A stretch of 64,000 nt of DNA from Liolophura sinensis (lineage: Eukaryota > Mollusca > Polyplacophora > Chitonida > Chitonidae), in contig NC_088298.1 in assembly GCF_032854445.1 (NCBI RefSeq), positions 2,848,160-2,912,159 on the forward strand, read 5' to 3'. The notes below the pieces were generated by a model. It saw nothing but the letters and a program-made list of their open reading frames with translations, was not told the DNA's origin and did no database searches. A program made the position numbers and the translations under genes. Position 1 is the stretch's first letter. Each line of letters opens with the position of its first letter. Below are positions 12,001-24,000 of the stretch, in pieces.

Positions 12001-15000
12001 TAACGAAAATCATGTGATTCAATGATGATGATAAGAATCAGAAACAAAAATTCCCAAATGATATGCAACTGTCACACTGATGACAATCAGCTGACAAACA
12101 AATATGTAAGTGTCAGATACATGTCATTCAATTGACATACAAATACGCAAATGAAAGACAGATGTCATTCAACTGTCACAGTGATATACAACTGTCAGAC
12201 AGCTGACATGCAACTGACACGCAGATGTGCAACCGTCCGACAGTTGACCTGCGACAGACACACAAACGTGCAACCGTAGCAACTTTCAACTAACACACAG
12301 ATATTACAATGACAGACAGATATGTAACTTAAGGCAGAAGTCATTCAACTGATACACAGATATGTCAATGGCAGACAGATAGGTAACTGTCAGGCAGAAG
12401 TCATTCAAATGACACACAGATATGCCAATGACACACAGATAGGTAACTGTCAGGCAGAAGTCATTCAACTGATACACAGATATGCCAATGACAGACAGAT
12501 AGGTAACTGTCAGAAAGAAGTCATTCAACTGACACATAGATATGCCAATGACAGAAAGACACATAACTGTCAGGCAGAAGTTATTCAACTGATACACAGA
12601 TGTGCCAATAACAGACAGATAGGTAACTGTCAGGCGGAAGTCATTCAACTGACACATAGATAGGCCAATGACAGAAAAACACATAACTGTCAGGCAGAAG
12701 TCATTCAACTGATACACAGATATGCCAATAACAGACAGATATGTAACTGTCAGGCAGAAGTCATTCAACTGATACATAGATATGACAATGACAGACAGAT
12801 ATGCAACTGGAAAAATATAGGTAAACACAGACCTAAGGTATCTGAGGAGAACAAACACGGGACTGGAACATACAAAACTGCAACTGACAAAAAAACATGC
12901 GCATGACAAGCATGTGACATACAGAGCCGAAAAAGACTGCATTCCTTTACACCTCTTACCAGTACGACAAAAGATGAATGATTTATTTCATATTTGACAA
13001 AGCTGGTCAGAACTTACTAGTGACTTTCCCGTAATGGCCCACAAACTCGTGCACCTGCTTCATCGCCCCAGCATTCCAAACCTGACAACATCAATGCACC
13101 ATTATTACATGTACTTATCATTTATAAAACAGTGGATGAAAAATGTGAGAAGATGAAAATTTTCTCAAAAGATGAAAACAGCAATTGAATTTGTGCTATA
13201 TTACGTGTATTTTTTATCTACTCTGACTCAACAATTAATTTAAAACAAAATTTTTATTTATAAAGGAGTGCAAAATCTCTAGGTGAAAAACAATTTTTTA
13301 TTACATGTACATACTTATTCTGTCTGGGTGAAAGAAAGACTTTTTTAATTTAAAAGTTTATACTTTGTGTACTTTCACATTTATTTGTTATATCTGTTTG
13401 GGATCATCAACAATTCAACAAACAATTTTATTCATAAAATTTTATCAAAAGTTTAAAAGTAATTAATTTTTCATGAAATATGTAAATACATGTATTCTTA
13501 TCTATCAACCTGGGTCCTACAATAACAAACAAAAACATTTGTTTTTTGTTGAAACTTCTGTTTTCCAGGACTTCCAAGAGCTCTTCAATCCAAGTACAAA
13601 CCTAAATTCATGTTGACAATACTGCATGGATTGTACATGAACATGTATGTTCACAGCCAAGACTTGCAGAACTAATACTGATTCAACAAAGTAAGTCTAC
13701 AAAACATAGATTTGTCCTACCTTTATACAACCATCCATTCCAGCCGTTATAAAATACTCCCTGATTTTATAAAAAGTACAGCTGTGGAAAAAAAAAAGGA
13801 AAAGACTGAAGTGAAATATAGTACTCTTAATAATGCTGTTATTTTGTGAAGAATATAACATTTTTACATGGCTATTTTACCTTAAAATGCCACCCTTTAA
13901 GTGAAAGAGAATACCTTTTCTTGTGTGGTTTGTTTTTTTCTATCAAATAACTCACTAACACTGCAAAATGACATACCCTTGTGCACTATGTAATTCACAA
14001 AATGGCAAAGAAACAACATTTCAAACTCACCAACAAAGAGGTCCAATATGTCTGCTTTCAATAAAATGAGTTTGCTTGTCTGTCTGTAAAACAAAATAAA
14101 AACAACTCTTAGTTCAACTGGTATAACAAAAAAATATGTATATAAAAAGGACACAAAGTTAATCACATGTATATATTTATACAAGTGCTAAATACTTATG
14201 TGGTAATTGCATGTAAGTGCCACAAAGATGATGCAAAAGGGACCACCAGCAAAATACCTCATAATTGACGACACAGATGTTGAATCCACACAGGGCCAGG
14301 ATTCTCTTGTTCTTCCTGTCAATCTTCAAATCCCGCACCCACTGAAACATGGAGTTTTGATTGGTCCACTTAATGAATGATTGATTTGAATGTGGTTTTA
14401 CACTGTACACTGAACCCTTTGGTGGCTTAATGGTTGGAGCGTCCACCTCGAAGTCGGGAGACACGCAATTTGAATCTTGCTAATTGCAAGGTGCAATATC
14501 AAATGCTGTATATGCCGCACAATTGCCTCAACATCAATAGATATGCAAATGTTAAAGGAGTACAACAATGGTGTGCAGAACGGTAAAGACTATTTATATT
14601 TGGTGCCTTTTTCCATTCATAAATTTTAAAAAAAACTACTGTGAGTTGTAAGTTCAAGTCCAGCTCATGCTGACTTCCTCTCCAGCCGCATGTGGGAAGG
14701 TTTGGAAAAAAATTGCGGATGGTCGTGGGTTCCCCCCACTCCCCCCTCCAAAGTGCTCGCTGGGGTCACAGAAGTGAAATATTCTTGAGTACGCCATAAA
14801 ACACCAATCAATACACATGAAGTATACAACAAAGTGCTACACTAAACCTGGATGGTCTGAGCTGAGCTACCGCTAATACAACAGTGAAAACTAGTTGACT
14901 TACATCTTCCCGGCGGATGCTTGTCTCAAACCTCCTGCCCGGCAGTGGGGGATTTCCTCGCTGTAATTGTGACCAAGATACTCAAAACTCAGAACAAACT

Positions 15001-18000
15001 TCTCAGAACTGCCTTTAATAAAGCCCCAACCTCATACAGATGTACTGAGGATTTGAAGACTTTGATCAGAGACAAAGAAACAGCACAGAATGACTATAAT
15101 GATGTGATATTTGTATTACGTGTGTAAACGATTTCTACCTCAATATTCTGAAACAAGGAAAGAAATTGATCCAAAAATCTAACTATTAGGGTTTTACTGC
15201 CACGTGAGAAACTTTTTAAGAAAAACCCTGTTTTATGATGTATCTCTAAGCAAAGTATACAGGTACAGATTGTAGGTAAAAAAATTCTTCTTGAAATTAC
15301 CACCACAAACATTATGGATGCTTTTTTCTTATTTTGGATTTGTTTGTTATTTTCACCCATTCCCAGAGAGCCCCCAGCCTCAGTATATACATGTAATTTC
15401 ACCAGTGTCTGTTTTCTTACTAAGTTTCAGACATATACCTAACTCAAAAAACTGAAATAGGGAGAATCTATGATCCTTTTCCATGGTAACACCAAAATCA
15501 AAGCTTTGGGCGCAAAAATAAGCATAATGATAGTAAATTACCATGGTTACCTGCAGGTGCAGTCTGGCATTACCTCAATTCCAGTCAGGGTCCATCTCAA
15601 GAGCTCCCCTACACCGCCTGTAATGAGTTCATCTGTATCCTTGTTGTAAACCATGCTGTGTGAGAGAGGAACACATAAATATACTTACATGTATAAAGCT
15701 GATCCACTACTCAGCAGTATTTGGCCTCTTTAGAGATCTTGTGAGAACCATGTGATTTGGTGAGTTAACAATCATCGATATTTACAAAGTGTTGTTAACC
15801 CATCATCATTTACTTGAGATGAATACTGTAAACTATTGCATGAAACCAGCACCGATACATGTACGGCATATTGAAAATAATACTACTTAAGCCATAGCTA
15901 TGGCTTTAAACATTAGTCTTGGTCCACTGCATGATCAGGTCTCCCACCTGCCCTACTTTTTCAAACAAACCTCCCAACTGTCCTACTTTTTCAAACAGTC
16001 AAACTCCCAAGCTGTCCCACAATTCTAAACATACCTCCCACCTGCCCTACTTTTTCAAACAAACCTCCCGCCTGTCCTACTTTTTAAAACAAACCTCCCG
16101 CCTGTTCTACTTTTTCAAACAAACCTCCCAACTGTCCTACTTTTTCAAACAGTCAAACTCCCAAGCTGTCCCACAATTCTAAACATACCTCCCACCTGCT
16201 CTACTTTTTCAAACAAACCTCCCGCCTGTCCTACTTTTTAAAACAAACCTCCCGCCTGTTCTACTTTTAAAACAAACCTTCCACCTGCCCTACTTTTTAA
16301 AACAAACCTCCCAAGATGTCCTAATTTTTAAAACAAACCTCCTGCCTGTCCTACTTTTTAAAACAAACCTCCCACCTGCCTTATTTTTTCAAACAAACCT
16401 TCCGCCTGTCCTACTTTTTCAAACAAACCTCCCACCTGCCCTACTCTTTCAAACAAACTACTCCTAAGCAAACCTTTTCACCTGTCCTACTTTTTCAAAC
16501 AAACCTCCAACCTGACTTTTTCAAACAAACCTTCCCACCTGTCCTACTTTTTCAAACAAACCTCCAACCTGTTCTACTATCCTCAACATGCATCCAACCT
16601 GTCCTATTCTAACCATACCTTCCACCTGTCCTACTTTTTCAAACAAACCTCCAAACTTGTCCTTATTTTTTATGTACGTGTGCATGTATGTATCACGATT
16701 CTAGTATTACAAATACATTGTGTGAATGTGAGTGTGTGTAAAGCAGTGGAAGAACTAAGAGAAGATGTACAGATGAAGTTGTAAAACCATATCATAATTA
16801 TATTATCACTGTTACCCCAAACCAATCAGATTTGCTGTTACCTTGGTTTAAGTTAATACTAACCAGAGCAACGTAGTGATGCACGTAGTTGCACATCTCT
16901 CTTCACAGTTAGATTTGTAGTCCCTAAACACGACCAGTTTCAAGTCAGAACAGAAGGCAACGTACACCTGGTGGTATAAATGACAATAAATAAATAAATA
17001 AACAAGGATTCTGGGAGTATTGGTTCTTTGTGTATCCGCTACTGGTGAGAGGCATCAAAATACTCCAAATGACCATAAATTTTATCCATGACCAATTTGC
17101 CCATTTTTCCTGATTCTGAGAGTTCTATTGATTTTAGAAAGGAGTTTGAGGTTTGCTTCGAACATGGGACGATATTCTACTGGAAAATTGTTAGTTTCAG
17201 CACCTGAAAAAATATTTTGTGACATTTATTTGCCTCTAAAAATCCACTTTAGTGGGCGAAATTTTAGGTCACTTAGAGTAATACTGAGTCCAAAACAGGA
17301 CAAAAATGACCACAACATTGTAGAAAACTGACACAAAAATACCCACAACAATTAACTGCTATACAGCTGTACGTATCATTAGGACAGTCTGAAGAATAAA
17401 TGAAATAGATAAGTCAACTAAAACGCCCTCATAATGTACCTGTAACTTTGGCAAATTCTCAAAGACTGCTTTCTCTCCCTGTACCAGCACTTTGTAAACA
17501 ACTGTGAATACTTTTGATGTTTTCTCGCTTTGTATGTCTTAGTTTCCATTGTTTAAAAATCACTTAATTTCAGTTCTTGTACTTTGAAACAGGGAGTGTT
17601 CTTGCCAATGCCTGCCACAAGGAAGACTACAAAATGTATGTACTGAACACCCTTCATATTGATATAAGCACAGCTCTAACTTTTATAAAAATAGTTTTAC
17701 AGCAGTGGGCTGTCATGCTTGGAACACCATAGGATGTCTAATCGAAACAGCACCATTACTTTCTCCTATTAAGTCATGTTATTTGGAAAAATTATTTCAA
17801 CCAGTAAATTTATATAAGCTAATATAAGTAGTGATTTATTACTGACTGTTTTCATGTTATTAAAAATGGAATTCTACAAACTGTTAGTACCTGTCTAATC
17901 TTCATGTATTGTTATAGACGGCCTCTGGGGAGAGCAAATTGTTAAATCTGACAGAGCTACACCTGTACCCTCTTTCAATAAAGTATTCATTTATTCACTC

Positions 18001-21000
18001 GAAGAGTTAACATCTACAACAGTCTGCCAGCAACCTGCGGATGGTCGTGGGTTGCCCCGTGCTGTGCCCGGTTTCCACCCACCATAATGCTGGTCGCCCT
18101 CATATTAGTGAAATATTCTTAAGTACGGCGTAAAACACCAATCAAATAAATAAATAAATAAACATCTACAACATGAATGATTGCAACCCACAAGGGAGAT
18201 AACCTCAGCGAAATGCAAATTCCAAGAACTGTTCCAGAGATACAATGACCATACGATTTATTAGCAGACAAATTACAGTACTCACATAATGGGTGGGTAT
18301 AAATATCATTTGAGAAATAATTCTTTGGGTTTCAAACCTGAAAAGGCAAAAAGAAAAAGCACATTAAAAAGTTCATTTGAAAATAGTGAACAATTTTCCC
18401 AATGCTGAAATATTCTGATGGGAAGGAATGATTATGGCTGAAGGCCAATTCAGTACTTGTATCTTAGCCATGTTGTGTCATTATGATAAGATTAAAATAA
18501 ACACAATCAAGTTAACGGTTACATACATGGACATCTTAAACTGGTTCAGTCTTCGGCAAATGCTCCATTTCCACAGGCATGCGAGAGAGAAATTATTCTT
18601 AACTTCAAGTTTCAAAATAATATATTTGTTGAATTCTTTGTCGGGTAAACCAAACCTATCAGAAAGAAGGGAATTTTTTGTTGTTATTGCTGTTATCATT
18701 CTGGCTAATAAAGAGTGGAATATTAAAGATAACAACGTTTAGAGAAAAATGAAAGAAATTCCATTAAAAGCCCAATTATTATTATTACAAACCTTGGAGC
18801 GAGTGAGTAAGTGCTTGGGGTTTAAGCTAAGAGTGCATGTAATGTGCCTCCTTGTTGCAGGACGGATTTCCACCACTATTTTATCTAGTGCTGCTTCCCT
18901 GAGACAGCTTACCGGAGACAAGTAGGCCGCACCGCCCGAGCCATCATAATGATACGGGTCAACCAGTCATTGCACTATCTCCTTCATGCTGAACGCCAAG
19001 CAAGGAAGTTACTCTTTTAAGGCCTTAGGTGTGACTCGACCTAGGACTGACCCTGGGTCTATCGCTCCTGAAGCAGACGCTCTACCAACTGTGCTATCGG
19101 GGCATTGGAGTGCGACCCATTTTCTGGGGGGGTGGTTGAATCACCCCTAACAAGCACTTTTTTATTGATGCCCTATGAGCTGAAATCTTACTTTTTTGCA
19201 GTAAACTGGACCTCTCCGCTGACCTGCATGACCACCTCCCAGGCACAGTTCGTTTTGACGGAGCCCTGCTTATAGTGGGTGAGGAAAACCTCCGCCGTGC
19301 TGGAAGTGAAGTGGGTCATGGCACGAATTCTACTGCAATGACGCAGCGTTTCCATCAGCTGAAATGTACAAATTTCCCAGTATGGTACCAAGAAATGACT
19401 GTCATGGAGTGCTGTAATTCTTCAACCTTTTTGTCATGTTTAATAGGGTGTTTAATAGTCAAGCATATTCTGAAGGCATTAATCTATGTTGACTGATAAA
19501 CTTTTACTTTTTGTGAATCCCAGAAAATGGCCTATCCAACCAATGTAGTTTTGTCTCCAAAATCAAATTAAAAATATGCATAACTGAAAGTTGCTCCTTC
19601 CCATGGCAAAACATTGTGGAATTGAGATAGTAAAGTGATCTCTATAATCTGGCATTTACATTTCTTTTCACGGCAACTAAAAATCGCCATAGAAGTGCAT
19701 GTAGTTCAGATTGTAACAGTACAAAATTTTTCATTGGATAAGTTTGTCAATGAAAGCTCAGATGACCAATCAAAATTTCACATTATTGATGTAATTTATT
19801 TATTTATTTATCTGATTGGTGTTTTACGCTGTACTCAAGAATATTTCACTTATACGACGGCGGCAAACATTATGATGGGAGGAAACCAGGCAGAGCCCTG
19901 GGGAAACCCATGACCATCCTCAGGTTGCTGAGACCTTTTTATAAAATGTGTGGAATACTGTTGTTTCATATATCACTGACACGGACAAATTATGGGATTA
20001 TCGGGTAAATGTATCATCTTTACCAATGAAAACAATACCAATGCTACTGCTCTCACTCACCTGGAGACCATGTTCTAAAGTAATGCTGTTGTCACTGCCT
20101 TTGGCATCCATGAGCACACGCTCTATGGACTCCTTGACGGAGCGCCATGGCTTCAGTTTGTCCCACAGCGCCTGGTTGACTTTCTTACGAGAAGATATTT
20201 CCTTCAGAATCATGCTCCTTGATCAGATAATATCTTTTGAATTACAAGTCAGAGAATGGGGAAATACAGAGGCATTTATTGGCGTTTCAGCCAGATCCGA
20301 GCCAATCAAATCTTAAGAAAGCCCTGGTTTAAAGCGGACAATTGTTGGCTTGCAGGCTTGCACTGTCCTCAACTTAACTGTCTTTTTCTCCCTGGCCATT
20401 GGATAAGCTGTTCTCAATCGTCACGGCCTGTAACAAGAGAAATGCAACATGTAGGTGTACATACGGTGCTGGAAAGTCCGCTGCTCGTATCCAGTTTCCG
20501 GTGCATGTTCATGTAGGCCTATTGGGGACGGCTTCACAAGTCTCCCATGCAACGCTAAGTGCATACATTACATGTACCATGATAACACAATACCTACAGT
20601 AAGAAATGGTTGCTATGAAAGTTGCATTGCATGAAACAGGACCAAGGATATTACCAGTCAACTGCATGATTATGGAAATATACTGGGGACGGCGCAATGG
20701 GGATGGGTGTAGATCAAGGTTATGTGTAAGCCTACACCTAGACAGGAGAGCTGAGAATTTTAAAAGCAGAAGTCACAACAGGATAGTTCAACTAAAGAGT
20801 TGTTCTTGTATAAGTATGTAATGTGTAACTTTGATTAAAGTGGTGGTGCCACAAAAACTACGAAACAATGCAAAACAAAATGGAATCTGGCATAGTCCCT
20901 GCAGGAGGATATTTTACATATTGTTTCCTGGAAATTTTGATGTTTCTGTGCTAGATGTGACATGAATTCATTGAATAGCGAGAGAGTGAGTGCTTGGGGT

Positions 21001-24000
21001 TTAACATCATACTTAACAATTAATCAGTCATATGATGAGGGAATCCTTAAAATGCATGTAATGTGCCTCCTTGTTGTAGGGCAGATTTCCACCCCTCTTT
21101 TATCTAGTGCTGCTTCACTGAGACGCCTTACCGCAGGCAAGTAAGCCGCCTCGCCCAAGCCATTATACTCATACGGGTGAGACAGTAGTTGCACTATCCC
21201 CTTAATGCTGAACGCCAAGCGAGAATTCACTGAAGAAGCAGCCTTTAACAATGAAGATCTGAGAAGGAGCTCACTGATAAAGAATCAAGCTAGTCTCTAC
21301 AGCTGTCTGCATGGTTTCCTTGTATTATAGGTTCAGTTTCATGGGTAGAAAAGGAAATGCCTGGCGTAAACCACCAACCTCTGGGTGAAATCTACTAATC
21401 ACAGGGAATTAACCCAAGGTGGCTACTTCACCCCTTCTCTTTATATTGGGCTGGTGAGGTATAATAGCCACAAGGTCAACCAATGGTAAACCATACACCG
21501 ATTCACTTTGGCTCTCACCTCTCAGGTCGCCCACACATGCACCATCCTAGGTGACTGTGAGGTGAATTTGGGTCTTGTGTGTCCTTACCAAGTGGAATCT
21601 ACGCGAGATGTTGCCAAAGTCAACACCAGTTTTGGACCGCAGCCACTGTTTAGAAAAGATTTATCGGACATGGCGTGAATTGGTGTACGGTTTACCATTA
21701 GTTTTTTTTTTTTTTTTTTTGATTTTTTGTTTTACGCCGTACTCAAGAATATTTCACTTATACGACGGCGGCCAGCATTATGGTGGGTGGAAACCGGGCA
21801 GAGCCCGGCGGAAACCCACGACCATCCGCAGGTTGCTGGCAGACCTTCACACGTATGGCCGGAGAGGAAGCCAGCATGAGCTGGTCTTGAACTCACAGCG
21901 ACTGCATTGGTGAGAGACTTCTGGGTCACTACGCTGCGCTAGCGCGCTAACCGACTGAGCCACGGAGGCCCCGTTTACCATTAGTTGCCCCTGTGACTAT
22001 GATACCCCGCCAGCCCAGTACCTGGAGCCACTTGGTGTTAGCTCGGAATGAACCCATACTGGTTGCTTGTGTGTCCTCGCGATTAAAACACAAGCGTCTT
22101 TAACCACTCGTTCATGACATGCCCCCTACATTTACCGAGAATCTGCTTTAAATTGAAAGTTGTAAAGGCACCTTTGTTATTAGGGCAGTTGTAAAGATTA
22201 GGTTGATCTTTTTCAAGTCAACGTTTCGAGTCAATGTTTTAAGATTTTCAAAATTTCACATAATGGTACCACCCCGGGTGGCCAAACCTCCTTGCTATTT
22301 TAAGTTGGTACATGTCTTTGGTTCATGTTTTGATATGATAGCCCTCACAGATGGGTAGTTTTGTATGGGTTATGCTTTAACTAACATACTTGTTGTTCAG
22401 TGAGCTAACTCATATATGGCCGACAGTCATAGAACTACCTCAGCTATTTGAACCCCTGGTCAACTCAGGAATAGTGTTTACCTTTAGGAATACTTCCGTA
22501 ACTAATTCAAGCTATTCTTCTCAAACATAACAGCAGATTTGCTGATGAAAGATGACATTTTAGCCCTCTCTGGGTTGGGAGATGGGTAAGCTACAGGAGC
22601 GAGAAGGACAGCATCAGCAATTTTCTTTGCGGCCAGAAAATGACAGAAGACCAAGTTTATGTTTTGTAACACTTTAGGGCATGCCATCATGGTTGTGTTA
22701 ACAATTAACTGTTGACTTTAGGTCAAAATGTCCAAATGGTAAATACAAAATGACACACAGTTGGGGTTTTTTCATGATCCTAAACCCCAAATGAAACTGC
22801 AAGACTCTTAATTCTTTCAGAGGGGCTTCAGATTTTCATTTATCTGTCAGTGGAGGCCTCAGATGTTTAACTGACATCTTGCTTCTTGCTTTGATGTCTT
22901 AATGGCATGGTGGCCGTAATTACGTCACCTTAGTTACTGGCAGTCATTAGTTTGTTGCGAGGTCAAGCTGTCTGGATAGAGGAGAAGATTTCTCTTCTCA
23001 TACGAAAAACAAAGTAAAGTGATTCATCTAAGTCACTCTGAAACATCACTGGCAAAGGAAGTTTTGACCCTGATGTTAAATCTGTCAAGCGCAGCACTTT
23101 TTGATTTAAAAATTTTTTGCCTCTAATGCACGACTCTAGGTCCTAATTGTGTAGGGCAAAGATTCTTTGGTCAAGCTTTTGGATTGCTGTCCTAAGTATG
23201 CTGCCATCAGCACCTAGCTAAGCAACCTGGATTGGAGGTTCGTGTGTTTTCATCCTAAGGAAAACTGCTTCTGCAAGATAATCTTTGGGACATATTTGTC
23301 TGCTTTACGTCCGAGATAGTGTGTGCGCTCAATTTCATCTCTAAAGACCGAATATGTTGAGATCTATCAAAACTTGTTTCGGGTAGGGTTGCTCTGATAG
23401 TAGTTGGTGTATCCCCAGAAAATCTACAATAGTTATAGGTTAATCACAAGCACCTTTGGATAGTACTGTCAAGTCTTTGTCATGGTGAAAATCCTACCGA
23501 GTCATGTTAAATTTTTGAAACTTGTTTAATTCCTGTTGCCTGACGTCCACCGCTCATCGGTGAATGTTCCACAAACCTACATGTAACCTTCATGCGATAT
23601 CAAGGATTTAGAGTCATCATCAAAACAATGAATGATGCCTGGCTGCTCCATTTGCACAGAAGTGTCTTCATTAACGAATGATTTATCCATTAACAAATAA
23701 TACGCTTCAGGGTCCATTCAGTCAATGCATTTATGGCTCTGTTCAAGTGTGTCTTGTGCATTTTATTGTAGCAGTTTACCAGTCTGCATTTATCAAGTGG
23801 CAAAAACCTTATGTGACATCTCCCTCTTCACAATAGCCAGAAAAAGACCACTCAAGTATCCAGTGTTTTAAAGGCAATTTACTATACTGTCAAAATTTGG
23901 AAAAAAGTATACTGTCTGACATACACTTCATAATAGGGGTTTTTTTTCTTCTTTTTTTTTACTGTTAACTTCAAAGTAAACATTTACACTCTACAACGGG

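Noticed and set aside
12304-12942. 212-codon minus ORF with hydrophobic 20-residue repeats
   Set aside because: Product of the 60-bp intronic array; not a membrane protein.
22502-22690. Minus ORF as an alternative WD40 exon
   Set aside because: No consensus junctions; exon 1 joins exon 2 in phase (W codon) without it.
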